64,000 nt of DNA from Rubricoccus sp038746605 (GTDB lineage Bacteria > Bacteroidota > Rhodothermia > Rhodothermales > Rubricoccaceae): positions 62,001 through 126,000 of the forward strand of contig JBCDKM010000010.1 of the NCBI GenBank assembly GCA_038746605.1. The letters are read 5' to 3'. Under the pieces are notes generated by a model. The model ran no database searches and was not told where the DNA came from. It was given only the letters and a program-made list of their open reading frames with translations. Positions 1-9,757 of the stretch are shown piece by piece; the stretch's first letter is position 1, and each line of letters begins with the position of its first letter. Position numbers and translations under genes: made by a program.

Positions 1-2
1 GC

Positions 3-140
3 ACCGTGCTGGAGGAGGCCATGCTCGGCCTCATGTTCGACGCGCCTGAGGCCCGGCCAGGGACGGTCGTTCGCGTGACGCGTGGCGTGATCGAGCGCGG
101 TGAGCCAGCCATTCTGGAAGAGAGGAAGGCCGCCAGCTAG
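3..140 (+). CDS. clpX: ClpX-like AAA+ unfoldase, C-terminal fragment
   Basis: An open frame enters from the left edge and stops at the TAG at 138-140, giving about 45 residues. The text TVLEEAMLGLMFDAPE followed by TVVRVTRGVIERGEPAI matches the end of the ClpX small domain, where family members read roughly ILE-x-x-MLD-x-M(Y/F)-x-(L/I)P, then a short strand and V-x-x-G-x-x-P. ClpX unfolds substrates, including ssrA-tagged proteins, and feeds them to ClpP in the cytoplasm. Only the last ~45 residues are visible, so the ATPase motifs cannot be checked and a paralogue such as HslU is not fully excluded. A palindromic element follows the stop directly and probably marks the end of the transcript. 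The next gene is convergent. Confidence 0.7.
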   Translation, partial: TVLEEAMLGLMFDAPEARPGTVVRVTRGVIERGEPAILEERKAAS

Positions 141-170
141 GCCCGCCTCGGGACGCGTGCCGAGGCAGAC
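141..170. repeat. Palindromic element copy 1 (after clpX)
   Basis: Arms GCCCGCCTCGG and CCGAGGCaGaC flank an 8-nt loop. The element starts at the base after the clpX-like stop and lies between convergent genes, where it could act as a bidirectional terminator hairpin. The right arm has decayed bases. Confidence 0.8.
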
Positions 171-189
171 GAGACGAGGATCGACAGGC

Positions 190-648
190 TCAACTCTTGG
201 TCGTCGTGGTTTTGGTCGTGGTCTCTCCTTCGGCCGTCGTGGTGGTCGTGGTCGTCGTCGTGGTCGTCGTCCCGGCGGCATCGACGTGCCTCGTCGTGGT
301 TCGAGTCGTGGATGTGCCGTCGAAGTCGACGATGACCTCGACTTCTGTGTGGGTGCCGCTCCCCGATGCTGACGTGGAGCCTCCCCGGTCATTGTAGGGC
401 GTCGGCTCAGGCCCTGTGCCTGCGAATGAGACCGCGACAGGTCCCGTGAGTGTGATCTCCCTGTCGTCCGCGAGGACCTTGGTCCGTTCCTTCCCGTGGT
501 TCATCTCGATGGTCGCCGCCTGGACCGTCTGGATCTCGCCTCCCGCACGGAGGTGATACCACGCGTTGACAGAACGCCCGTCCTGAGCGGAGGCGAAAAC
601 GGGCAGGAACAGGAGAACAGCGAGGGATGCGAGGCAGAGGGAGCGCAT
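190..648 (-). CDS. Secreted protein with long threonine-rich tail
   Basis: 152 residues. I chose the ATG at 646-648 because it gives a compact signal peptide (MRSLCLASLAVLLFLPVFASA, cut before QDG); an in-frame ATG ten codons upstream is possible. The mature part has a short folded-looking region (about residues 22-100) of unknown family. The last 45 or so residues are almost only Thr with a few Ser, Arg, Lys and His, including a run of twelve Thr. The tail is encoded by GTC/CGT-type repeats visible at 193-300. Such tails may be O-glycosylated stalks or spacers in Bacteroidota-type envelopes; that is inference. The gene is convergent to clpX and divergent from the YihY gene. Confidence 0.6.
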   Translation of the reverse strand: MRSLCLASLAVLLFLPVFASAQDGRSVNAWYHLRAGGEIQTVQAATIEMNHGKERTKVLADDREITLTGPVAVSFAGTGPEPTPYNDRGGSTSASGSGTHTEVEVIVDFDGTSTTRTTTRHVDAAGTTTTTTTTTTTTAEGETTTKTTTTKS

Positions 649-820
649 GCGTCTGGGAGAGGTGAGGTAGAAAACCATACGTCGGCTTCGTGCGGACGGG
701 ACCATGTGCTTCGGTCTCCCACCGGGGCCACGAGGTCTGCTCCACGCGTTCGAGGCGGACACCACCGCCCGCAGGATCTGCATCGTCTGCGGCTGCACGC
801 GCGCGTATCCTACCGGTCGC

Positions 821-1927
821 ATGTCCGTCTTCTCCCGTCGCTCTTCCGTCTCTCTCGGCCGCGCCGTCGCGCGATGGGGACGCTACTACGCGAAGGGATT
901 AGGCAAGTCACTGTTCTCGCTCCCAATCTTTATCTGGGCGCAGGCCATCGCGTTCAAGGTCTTCATCACCCTGCTACCGCTGATCCTGCTCGCGACGGGC
1001 GTGTTCGGCCTCGTGCTACGCCAGGAGAACCCCTTCGAGACCGTCGCTGGCTTTCTGAGGAGCTTCCTGCCCGCCTCTCAAAGCGAGCCTCTTGTAGAGC
1101 TCGTCCAGCAGATCCAGTCCGCATCGGGTGGCCTCACCATCATCGGTGGCGCGGCGTTCGTGGTGACGGTCATCACGCTGTTCTCGACGCTCCGGTATGT
1201 GATCGGGACGGCGATGGGTGGAGACCGTCATCAGATGCGCTCCATCCTGCAGGGCTACGTCTTCGACATCCGGATGGTGCTCCAGGTCGGTGTGCTGTTT
1301 CTGATCTCGTTCGCGATCACGCTCGGCTCACGCCTTCTGCGGCGGTACGGCGAGGAGTGGGGCGTCGCGCCGAGCGTGCTGGAAGGCCTCGGACAACTCA
1401 TCGGGATGTTGACGGTTGCCGTGCCGTATGCGATCACAGTGGGCATGATTCTCCAACTGTACTACTTCATCCCTCGCCCGAGGCCTCCGCTTCGCAGCGC
1501 AATGGTCGGCTCTGCCGTCGCGGCGGTTCTCTTTGAGGCCGCCAAGAACGGCTTCGCGCTGTACGCCACCTACATCGGCCGGTTTGACCGCTACGCCTCG
1601 CCGGATGCACCACCGGATAGCCTCGGCGGCCTCGGGGGAGCTTTCGGCCTCCTCCTCGCGTTCGTCTTCTGGGTCTACCTGTCGGGTCTCATCCTCGTCG
1701 TAGGCGCTGTCGTGGTGTCGCTGCACGAAAAGCGGACCCGGCCGAGACGCAGCGCGCTCCGTAGGCTCTGGCGTCGCTACGGCGTGCGGCGGCATCCTGC
1801 CCATCCCGAGACGCCTGCCGAGGCGAAGCCCCCCAGCGACTCTGCCCCCACAGCCGCGCCATCCCTTGCCGCCTCTGCAGCGTCGGAGACCGTGACCACG
1901 CCTGTCTCCCCGGCGGCTTCCCCCTAG
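821..1927 (+). CDS. YihY/BrkB-family inner-membrane protein
   Basis: 368 residues from the ATG at 821; the open frame extends upstream but has no family similarity there. The chain holds about six hydrophobic segments. It also has YihY/virulence factor BrkB (formerly 'ribonuclease BN') features: an N-terminal WAQAIAFKVFITLLPLILL segment, the GLTIIGG region, the YYFIP(R/N) motif around residue 220, and a C-terminal GLLLAFVFWVYLSGLILVVGA segment. The last ~55 residues are a Pro/Ala-rich cytoplasmic tail. The family is a polytopic membrane protein of uncertain function, and recent work links it to phospholipid transport between membranes. That would fit the TamA/TamB and Mla genes immediately downstream. 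Confidence 0.85.
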   Translation: MSVFSRRSSVSLGRAVARWGRYYAKGLGKSLFSLPIFIWAQAIAFKVFITLLPLILLATGVFGLVLRQENPFETVAGFLRSFLPASQSEPLVELVQQIQSASGGLTIIGGAAFVVTVITLFSTLRYVIGTAMGGDRHQMRSILQGYVFDIRMVLQVGVLFLISFAITLGSRLLRRYGEEWGVAPSVLEGLGQLIGMLTVAVPYAITVGMILQLYYFIPRPRPPLRSAMVGSAVAAVLFEAAKNGFALYATYIGRFDRYASPDAPPDSLGGLGGAFGLLLAFVFWVYLSGLILVVGAVVVSLHEKRTRPRRSALRRLWRRYGVRRHPAHPETPAEAKPPSDSAPTAAPSLAASAASETVTTPVSPAASP

Positions 1928-2038
1928 ACGGTCCTGACAACGCGCAGGACGCCAGCTTGCACTGTGGGAATCCTGCGAAGGGACCGGATCCATGGCAGAG
2001 CGCTGTACGTTCCTCCTGTTTCACCCCGGGACGCCTTC

Positions 2039-4336
2039 GTGCCCCTCTCCCGTCCCCTCCCCCTCGTTGTCCTGAGCCTTCTGTTGGTCGCCTCCGTGGA
2101 GGCGCAGGAAGGAGCACCGCTCGTTCTCGTCAACGACGACACCGAGGTCCGGGCGCTAGGCTTTGAGGCCATCGATGGTGCACTCACCTTCGATGCAGCC
2201 GCGCTCGAACTCCAGATCGCCACGACCGCCCCCTCGTTCTGTGAGACGGCGTTTCTGCGGTGCTTCGGGATCGGCCAGCCGGAGCCTCATCCGTTCAATC
2301 CCATCGAGTTACAGAAGGACGTGGTGCGGCTGGAGCGCTATTACGCGCGCAACGGCTTCCCTCGCGCGCTCGTGGACTATGAGGTCGTGCTCGACAGTTC
2401 CAGCAACCGGACCGACGTCACGTTCCAGATCGCCGAGGGGCCCCCGCTGCTCATTGAACAGGTCGAGCTCGGCAAGCCGGGGGCGCCGCCCATCTCGGAG
2501 CGGCTAGCGCCGGAGCTCCGCCCCAAATGGGAGGCCTTCGCGAGATCCCTCAGCCTGGAAGAGGGAGAGCGGCTGACCGAATTTAGCCTCATCGAACTCC
2601 AGAACCGAGCGAGGCAGTGGCTGCGGCGCCGGGGGTACGCCCGCGCGGATGTCGGCTACGAGCGGTTTCTAGACTCCACCGGGCTCGCTGCGACGGTGCG
2701 GCTCAAGGTGATCCCCGGACCTCGCGCCGTCTACGACGAGGTGCGCATCGAGCGGGTAGATAGCCTCGGCCAAGCCGCGATCTCAGACGCCGTTCTTCTG
2801 CGGGAGATGCCCTTCCGGGTCGGCGATACGTTCGACGCCCAGGACCTCGTAGTCGGGCAGCGCGAGATCTTTTCCCTCGGCACCTTCCAGCTCGCGACGG
2901 TCGATGTCGAGAACGAGCTGCCACCGTTCGACTCGACGGTGACGGTCGTCATTCGCGTGCGCGAAGCCCCCCTCAAGGTCCTTCGTGGCTTCGGCGGCTA
3001 CTTCACCGAGGGTGGTGTCTCCGTGCGAGGCGAAGCGACGCACCGGAACACATTCGGAGGCGCCCGCCAGGCCACCTTCTCGTTCGAGGCACGCACAGGC
3101 ATTCTGGACCAATCCAACGTCGTGGACGGGCTGTTCGACTACCGGGCCTCGCTCGCACTGCGACAGCCCTACCTCTTTAGCCGCGCCCTCTCCCTGACCG
3201 TCACCCCTTCGCTTCGCCGCCGCAACGACGAGATCGAGCGCGCAGAGTCGGTGTCACTCACCAACACGGTCTTGTACACGCGGAAGCCACTCCAGACAGC
3301 CGGGCTCACGGCGAGCGTCCAGACCCGGCGCGTGGACGCGTTTCGCAGCGGCGCGAGCGGCTTCCTCGACCTCGGCTCCGTCGCGGACGAACTCGCCGTG
3401 ACGACGAGCGCCGTCGGGCTGGAGGTCACGGCGGGGTTTGTAGACAACCCGCTCCAGCCCCGCTCGGGGTTCATCCTACGGCCCTCGGCACGCATCGCCG
3501 TCCCCCCCCTCTCCGACTTCGGGTACGGCCGGGCCGCCCTGACGGTGTCCGGCTTCTACCCCCTCAGTGACCGGTCCGGGCTCTCGGGCAAGTTCACGGG
3601 GGGCGTCTTCCAGACCCAGGGAGACACCGACCTGCAAGACCCCGCGACCTACCTCCTACTGCGCGATCAGTACTTCTATTCAGGCGGCGCGAGCGACGTG
3701 CGCGGCTGGGCCGTGACCCAGCTCGGCCCGAAGCTGATCAACTTCCGCGTGGAGGAGTTCGACCTGGAGAACAACGCAGGTGTTGACTCCGTGACGACGG
3801 TGACGGGATATGTCGGCCTCGGCGGTCGCTCCAAGCTCGCAGGGTCGCTCCAGGCCAACCTTCCGTTTTTTCTCGGCCCACAGTGGGGCTCGAACGTGTT
3901 TCTGGATGCGGGCATTATTCCCTCAGCGTTCGACGCCGACCTAGACGGCGCATTTGGCGCGAGCCCCGCCACGGAGGCGTTCGAGGACATCCTCTCGCGC
4001 GAGGGCGGCCTTCGCTACGCCGCAGGCGCAGGTCTCCAATACCTCACCCCCGTCGGCTTCATCGGCGTGGCAGTCGGGTACAAACTCAACCCGTCCTACC
4101 TCGACCTCCGCGATCCCGAGACGCTGCTCTGCGGCCCCGACGACCGTCGCTCCCCGATCCCGAACGGCGGCGGTCGCTTGGAGTGCGATGCGGGCTTCGC
4201 AGAGGCGGCTGCGAACGGTGAGGACTTCGCCTTCGACGATGTCGAGGCGTCTCGCCTCAGCTTCTTCGGCCTATTCGACTTTCCCGTCCCGGCGCGCTCC
4301 TTCCAGCTTCAGTTCACCTTCGGCCAGTCCTTCTAG
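2039..4336 (+). CDS. tamA: TamA/BamA-type Omp85 outer-membrane protein
   Basis: 765 residues from a GTG at 2039, chosen because it begins a signal peptide (VPLSRPLPLVVLSLLLVASVEA, cut before QEG); the frame also has a GTG at 1964. Residues ~25-330 contain POTRA repeats, seen as phrases such as RLERYYARNGFPRALVDYEV and RQWLRRRGYARADVGYERF. From ~330 to the end is a 16-strand-type barrel with the Omp85 signature GGASDVRGW (V/I-R-G motif, ~residue 552) and a C-terminal Phe (FTFGQSF). The protein sits in the outer membrane. Immediate linkage to a TamB homologue supports a TamA role (envelope assembly or lipid transport with TamB) rather than the essential BamA, although BamA cannot be excluded. 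Confidence 0.85.
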   Translation: MPLSRPLPLVVLSLLLVASVEAQEGAPLVLVNDDTEVRALGFEAIDGALTFDAAALELQIATTAPSFCETAFLRCFGIGQPEPHPFNPIELQKDVVRLERYYARNGFPRALVDYEVVLDSSSNRTDVTFQIAEGPPLLIEQVELGKPGAPPISERLAPELRPKWEAFARSLSLEEGERLTEFSLIELQNRARQWLRRRGYARADVGYERFLDSTGLAATVRLKVIPGPRAVYDEVRIERVDSLGQAAISDAVLLREMPFRVGDTFDAQDLVVGQREIFSLGTFQLATVDVENELPPFDSTVTVVIRVREAPLKVLRGFGGYFTEGGVSVRGEATHRNTFGGARQATFSFEARTGILDQSNVVDGLFDYRASLALRQPYLFSRALSLTVTPSLRRRNDEIERAESVSLTNTVLYTRKPLQTAGLTASVQTRRVDAFRSGASGFLDLGSVADELAVTTSAVGLEVTAGFVDNPLQPRSGFILRPSARIAVPPLSDFGYGRAALTVSGFYPLSDRSGLSGKFTGGVFQTQGDTDLQDPATYLLLRDQYFYSGGASDVRGWAVTQLGPKLINFRVEEFDLENNAGVDSVTTVTGYVGLGGRSKLAGSLQANLPFFLGPQWGSNVFLDAGIIPSAFDADLDGAFGASPATEAFEDILSREGGLRYAAGAGLQYLTPVGFIGVAVGYKLNPSYLDLRDPETLLCGPDDRRSPIPNGGGRLECDAGFAEAAANGEDFAFDDVEASRLSFFGLFDFPVPARSFQLQFTFGQSF

Positions 4337-4402
4337 CGCGTAGGACAGGTACTGATTTCTCTCGCGCGGCAAACGAACCGCCCCGCCGCGCGTTTCGCCT
4401 CC

Positions 4403-7400
4403 ATGCCCGACTCCACCCGCCCGGTTGACGCAGTGCCCGACGACGCCCCCGAGGCGGACGTGGAGGCGGTCTCACAGGGCGACGGTGCGGGGCCGCTTCC
4501 TCCCAAGACAGAGCCCCCCCGGCGCTCCCTGGGCGGTCGCCTCGCGCGATGGACGATAGCGGGGTTCGCCGGACTGGCGGTGTTCGCCGTCGGGGTGTGG
4601 GCGCTCGTACAGACCGAGGAGGCGCGAGAGCGCATCCAGGCCCTCGCGGTGCAACAGATCGCGAACGTCCTCGCAGAAGACGCTGAGGTCTCCGTGGAAC
4701 GCCTGGAAGGCAACTTTTGGCGAGGCGCTCGGCTCCTCGGCCTCCGCATCGAACGCGAGGGAGAGACGCTCGCGACGGTGGACACCGTGCTCGTGAGCTA
4801 CGATCTCAGCACGCTCCTCTCACGGCGGTTCTCCGCGAGCCAGCTCTACGTCGGCGGGCCGTCCGTCTTCGTTCGCCAGCGGGCCGACAGCACGCTCAAC
4901 ATCGCGGGCCTGCTTCGCCCTGCCGACCCAGAGCGCGAGAGTTCCGGCTTCGTCATCGAGGTGGATGACGTAAACCTCCGCAACGGCTTCGCCGAGGTCC
5001 GGTGGCTCCACGCGGATCGCGACTCGGTCCATACCATCCGAGACCTCACCCTCCGCGCGAGTGCCCTCCACGTAGGCCCCGACAGCCTCTCGACGATCAT
5101 CGACGGGGTGTCCCTCGAAGCCCTCGCCCCTGCCGCCGCTGGCGCGAGCGAGCCTGGAGGAGCGATACGCGTGTCGGCGGAGGGCCGGTTCACTCGCGAG
5201 CGGCTCGCGCTCCAGTCCCTCGTCATCGAGAGCGACGCGGGGACCGACGTGCGCGGAGACCTCGTGTTCGACCTCCCGCAACCCGGAGACCAGAACGCCG
5301 TGCCAGTCTTCGAGGCGGACCTTCAAGCCTCCCCCTTCGCTCTCGCCGATGCACGGGCTTTTGCAGGCGTGTCCCTCTTCGGCGAGCCCCGGGTCCGCCT
5401 CGCGGCTTCCTCCGACGGAGAGCGCATCGACCTCTCGCTTCGAGGAGCGTTGGACCCCGAGGCAGGCCAAGCCGTGACTCAGCCCGCGACCGTTGTGCTA
5501 GACGGGCAGGTCGACATTCAGCCCAATGGCGGCGCCCTCTCGGCGAACGTGAACGGTGAGTTTCGGCGCCTCAACCCGGCCGTACTTACCGGCAATCCGG
5601 CGTTGAACGCCACGCTGGAAGGCACGCTGACCGCCGACGTTCGCGGGCGCTCTCCCGCCGCCCTGACGGGCCCCTTCGAAGTCCTCCTGACGGACAGCCG
5701 TGTCGGCGAGCGGGCCATCGACCGGTTGCGCGTGGACGGCCAGTTCCGCACCGGTGCCGTAGAGTTCACAGCCGATGCGGTCCTCCCCGGCCTCGGCGGC
5801 CGCGTGAGAGGGTTCGCGAGGCCCTTCGACCGCGTCCTCTCGCTAGAGGCGACCGGCACCTTTGACGAGTTGGACCTGGCGCGGCTCACCGGCAGCCCCG
5901 CGCAGCAAGCCCGCTTTCGAGGCGACGTTGCGGTTGAAGGTCGCGGTACATCGCTCGAAACCCTGATCGGCAGCGCCGCCGTCACCTTGGACGAGGGCGC
6001 CTACACCCTCCCGGACGGACGCACGCTCCGCCTGTCCTACGCCGACCTCGATGCCACCCTTCGTGGCGGAACCGCCACCTTCGATGCGGACCTCGCCCTC
6101 GCGGAAGGCGGGCAGCTCGCTGCTGTCGGGACAGCGGCGCTGACCGGCAGGCCGATCTCGTATCGCGTGACCCAGGGCCGGTTCGCGGATCTCGACCTCG
6201 CGACCCTCACCGGCAACCCGGACCAGGCCTCCCGTCTGACCGGCACCTTCACTCTGAACGGCGCGGGCATCGCGCCAGAGAGTGCCCGGCTGGCCGCGAC
6301 TGTGGAGCTCGGCCCCAGCACCCTTCCGGTCGGGACGGACGGGCTGTCTCTCGCGGGCGCTCGCGCCGAGGCGACCCTCGAACGCGGCGCCCTCGGCTTC
6401 GACCTCGCCGCTGATCTTGCCGAGGCGGGCCAACTCACCGCCTCCGGCTCGGCTCGCCCCTTCGCCCGGCCGCTCACGTACTCCGCCGACGGCTCCTTCA
6501 TTCGCCTCGACCTCGCAGCCATCACGGGCAACCCCGACCAGGCGTCGGATCTCACGGGCCGGTTCACGGTCAGTGGAAGCGGGACGGCGCCGCAGACACT
6601 CTCCGCAAACGGGTCGCTCTCGCTGGAGCCCAGCTACGTCGGCAACCGGGACCTGGACGGAGCGGATCTCGCCTTCACGCTCAGGCGCGGCGCCCTCGCG
6701 CTGGACGGCACGCTGGACCTTCCAGAGGGCTCCCTCGCCGTCGATATATCCGGGCGCCCTCTCGACGAGAACCCGACCCTCGCGTTCGGCGAGCGGACAT
6801 GCTTCTCTGGCGTCGACCTCGGCCGCCTCGGGGATCTCCCGGAGTTCTACACCGACCTGAACGGCTGCCTCCAGGGCTCCCTCACCGGCTTCGACCTGAC
6901 GACCGCCAACGGATCCGGCGTCGTCACGCTGCGCCCCTCCGTCATCAACGCCTCCGACGTGACGGACGGCGAGATCACCTTCGCGCTCAACGACGGTCTC
7001 GTCAACGGCGCGCTCGATCTCGCGTTCGCCGAGACGGCCACCAGCGTGGAGGGCGCTGAGCCCCAGCCCGGACGCCTGGAGGCAGGATTCGAGGGCGACC
7101 TCGCACCAACAGAACCAACGTACGCCCTCACGGGTCGAGCCACGGCTCTGGATCTGAACGCGATTCTTCCCCAGGCTCCCGCTCAACCGTTCCGCCTGAC
7201 GGCCGACTTCGACCTTTCGGGTCGCGGTCTAGACCCGCTCGATGCGGTCATTGAGGGCGAGATCATCGCGGAGCCCTCCGCCATTGGGTTCGCGCAGATC
7301 GAGGCACTCGATCTGGACTTCGCCCTGGACCGAGGCACCCTCCGCCTCGACACGCTCCTGCTACGATCTGACATCGCGGACCTCTTGGGCGGAGGCCAGA

Positions 7401-9757
7401 TCGCTGTCTTGGACACCACCATCGCGACCGATTTCCGACTCGTCGGTACCGCGCGAGACCTTGCGCCTCTTTCCGCCATCGCCGGACGGCCTCTCGCGGC
7501 AGACCGAGTCGCTCTGGACCTTACTCTCGCCGGTCCGGCGGGCGAGCCTCTCGACGTGGAGGGCACCGTCGAGGCTCGCACGCTCTCGGTCGGAGACCTC
7601 TTGCTGACGGGCCTGGATGCTGCGCTAGACGCCTCCGTTGACCTCCAAGAGGTCTTGAATGGATCAGGGCTCGCGGTCACGCTGGACACCCGATTCGACC
7701 TGCTCCAACTGCCCAGCCTTCAGGTTCAAGGCGGGGACCTCGGGGTCTCGTACGACGGCGAGGACATCCGCGTCTCCGGCGAGGTCGCCGTGGATGGAGA
7801 CCGCGACTTGTCCTTTGGCGCACGGGTCGAGATCGACCCCGAGCCAGAAACTGCGCCCGACGCGCTGGGACTCGAGTTAGAGCGCGCGAGCGTCCGGCTC
7901 GGCACCTCGCGATGGAGCCTCGTCCAGCCCAGCCGTGTCCTCTTCGGTGATGTCATCACCGTCCGCAGCTTCCTCCTTCGCGCTCAAGACGGCGAGCAGC
8001 AGATCGCCGTGGACGGCGTGCTGGACTTCAATGGAACCCAGAACTTCATCCTTACGGCGGAGGAGGTGGCGATCGGCTCCTTTACGGATCTCGCAGGCTT
8101 CGGCACCCTCGACGGCACCCTGACCACGAGCCTCCTGCTCTCCGGCCCCGCTGAGGCGCCCTTCATTGACGGACTCGTCACGCTGGACGACCTGACCTCC
8201 AATGGCGAGGCGTTCGGAGCCTTGGACGCGGAGGTGAGCTACCGCGACGGTCGTCTCAACCTCGACGCCGTCCTCGCACACCGCGACGGAGAGAATCTCC
8301 TCATCGAAGGCTACATCCCGCGCCGCATCTCGCTCGCGGGGGGCGAAGCGAAGAACATCGAGGCGGAAGGCGGAGTGGATCTCCAGTTCACTGCAGAGGC
8401 TTTCCCCATCGCATGGGTACAACCCTTCCTCGAATCGCGCGGCTACACCGACCTCGGCGGCACGCTACGCGCGGGCGTCCGCGTGCAAGGGACTCGAGAG
8501 GATCCTCGGCTGAGCGGCACCGCGCTGCTCACTGGCGGGCGGCTCGGCGTCCGCGCGACTGGCATGACGTACCAGCCCCTCCGCGCCGATCTCGCGTTTG
8601 AGGGCAACCGCATCCTCCTCAACGATGTCCAGATCGTCGAGAATGGAGCCACGCGCCTGGAGGCCACCGGAGACGTGACGCTCCGCCAGCTCTCCGTCGG
8701 TGAGTTGGACCTCACCATCCGTCCGCAGGGCTTCGTCGCGATTGACACACGGACGTACGACCGGCTCATTCTGGACCGGGGCAGCCGTCCGCTCCGTCTC
8801 ACCGGCACCCTCCAGCGGCCGGTTCTGCGGGGCGCCGTGACCCTCGCGCGAGGCGATATCTACCTCACCGACGAACTTGTGCCGCCCGAGTTGGAGCCCG
8901 TCGAACTGACCGACGACCAACTCCGCCTCGTGGAGGCTCGCTTCGGCCGTCGCATCACGCGGCGAGACACCGCTGTGAGCCGCTTCACCGATGCGCTGGA
9001 CTACGACCTCGCCGTCGAGATCGAGCGCGATGTCTGGCTCCGCTCCGAGGCCGGTCTTCCGTTCGACATCGAGTTCAGCGGCTCCGTGGATGCGCGAAAG
9101 CCCCCGTTCGCGGAGGGCTCCCAGCTCTTCGGCCAGATCGACCTGGTCCGGGGCAACATCGAGACACTGGGCAAGCGGTTCGAGTTGGAGCGGGGTCGCC
9201 TCGTGTTCAACGGGAGCCCGCTCGCGGCCGAGGTCGATCTCCTCTCGACACTGGAAGCCCGACTCAAACAGGGTTCGTCCCGAACCCCCATCGAGATCGA
9301 ACTCCGAGTCACGGGCGATCTCGACCAGAACCCCGAGATCCGATTGACGAGCCCCCAGCTCTCCGATCCCGCCGACATCGTCTCCGTCATCGCGACGGGT
9401 CAGCTCGCGGGCGACCTGTTCGGCTCCGGTGCGCTCCAGAGCGCAGGGACCAGCCTCGCGCTCGGCCAGATCACAGGCATCGTCGAGGGCGTCGGGCAGT
9501 CGTTCGGGCTCGATCTCGTCGAGATCGACACCGACGGCTCCGACCTCGTGATCCGTGTCGGCAAGTACCTCACGAGTGACCTCTTCACCTCGCTCGGCTA
9601 CGTCGTAGTGCCGAGCGCAGACGACCGCCAGGCGACCGAAGACAGCCGCTTCATCGCGAACCTGGATTATGAGTTGAAGCGCTGGCTCATGGCACAGGGC
9701 GAGTATTCCGGCGAGCGCGGCATCGGCGGCGGCCTCCAGTTCGAGTTCGCCTGGTAG
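4403..9757 (+). CDS. tamB: TamB-like AsmA-superfamily translocation/assembly protein
   Basis: 1784 residues. A short charged N-terminus precedes one membrane anchor at about residues 48-67 (WTIAGFAGLAVFAVGVWALV). It is followed by ~1700 periplasmic residues of beta-rich repeats and a C-terminal DUF490/TamB domain ending LQFEFAW. TamB proteins form a long hydrophobic groove spanning the periplasm and act with TamA; they are now seen as bridge-like lipid transporters. A ~105-residue repeat is visible: LDLA-x-(L/I)TG-x-P or close variants recur near residues 388, 490, 598, 703 and 804, with weaker copies near 917 and 1022. The gene lies 66 bp after tamA, probably one transcript. It is longer than E. 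coli TamB (about 1260 residues). Confidence 0.9.
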   Translation: MPDSTRPVDAVPDDAPEADVEAVSQGDGAGPLPPKTEPPRRSLGGRLARWTIAGFAGLAVFAVGVWALVQTEEARERIQALAVQQIANVLAEDAEVSVERLEGNFWRGARLLGLRIEREGETLATVDTVLVSYDLSTLLSRRFSASQLYVGGPSVFVRQRADSTLNIAGLLRPADPERESSGFVIEVDDVNLRNGFAEVRWLHADRDSVHTIRDLTLRASALHVGPDSLSTIIDGVSLEALAPAAAGASEPGGAIRVSAEGRFTRERLALQSLVIESDAGTDVRGDLVFDLPQPGDQNAVPVFEADLQASPFALADARAFAGVSLFGEPRVRLAASSDGERIDLSLRGALDPEAGQAVTQPATVVLDGQVDIQPNGGALSANVNGEFRRLNPAVLTGNPALNATLEGTLTADVRGRSPAALTGPFEVLLTDSRVGERAIDRLRVDGQFRTGAVEFTADAVLPGLGGRVRGFARPFDRVLSLEATGTFDELDLARLTGSPAQQARFRGDVAVEGRGTSLETLIGSAAVTLDEGAYTLPDGRTLRLSYADLDATLRGGTATFDADLALAEGGQLAAVGTAALTGRPISYRVTQGRFADLDLATLTGNPDQASRLTGTFTLNGAGIAPESARLAATVELGPSTLPVGTDGLSLAGARAEATLERGALGFDLAADLAEAGQLTASGSARPFARPLTYSADGSFIRLDLAAITGNPDQASDLTGRFTVSGSGTAPQTLSANGSLSLEPSYVGNRDLDGADLAFTLRRGALALDGTLDLPEGSLAVDISGRPLDENPTLAFGERTCFSGVDLGRLGDLPEFYTDLNGCLQGSLTGFDLTTANGSGVVTLRPSVINASDVTDGEITFALNDGLVNGALDLAFAETATSVEGAEPQPGRLEAGFEGDLAPTEPTYALTGRATALDLNAILPQAPAQPFRLTADFDLSGRGLDPLDAVIEGEIIAEPSAIGFAQIEALDLDFALDRGTLRLDTLLLRSDIADLLGGGQIAVLDTTIATDFRLVGTARDLAPLSAIAGRPLAADRVALDLTLAGPAGEPLDVEGTVEARTLSVGDLLLTGLDAALDASVDLQEVLNGSGLAVTLDTRFDLLQLPSLQVQGGDLGVSYDGEDIRVSGEVAVDGDRDLSFGARVEIDPEPETAPDALGLELERASVRLGTSRWSLVQPSRVLFGDVITVRSFLLRAQDGEQQIAVDGVLDFNGTQNFILTAEEVAIGSFTDLAGFGTLDGTLTTSLLLSGPAEAPFIDGLVTLDDLTSNGEAFGALDAEVSYRDGRLNLDAVLAHRDGENLLIEGYIPRRISLAGGEAKNIEAEGGVDLQFTAEAFPIAWVQPFLESRGYTDLGGTLRAGVRVQGTREDPRLSGTALLTGGRLGVRATGMTYQPLRADLAFEGNRILLNDVQIVENGATRLEATGDVTLRQLSVGELDLTIRPQGFVAIDTRTYDRLILDRGSRPLRLTGTLQRPVLRGAVTLARGDIYLTDELVPPELEPVELTDDQLRLVEARFGRRITRRDTAVSRFTDALDYDLAVEIERDVWLRSEAGLPFDIEFSGSVDARKPPFAEGSQLFGQIDLVRGNIETLGKRFELERGRLVFNGSPLAAEVDLLSTLEARLKQGSSRTPIEIELRVTGDLDQNPEIRLTSPQLSDPADIVSVIATGQLAGDLFGSGALQSAGTSLALGQITGIVEGVGQSFGLDLVEIDTDGSDLVIRVGKYLTSDLFTSLGYVVVPSADDRQATEDSRFIANLDYELKRWLMAQGEYSGERGIGGGLQFEFAW

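Noticed and set aside
193..300. Triplet-repeat tract as a non-coding microsatellite
   Set aside because: It is in frame with a signal-peptide protein and encodes a Thr-rich tail, so it is reported as part of a coding sequence.
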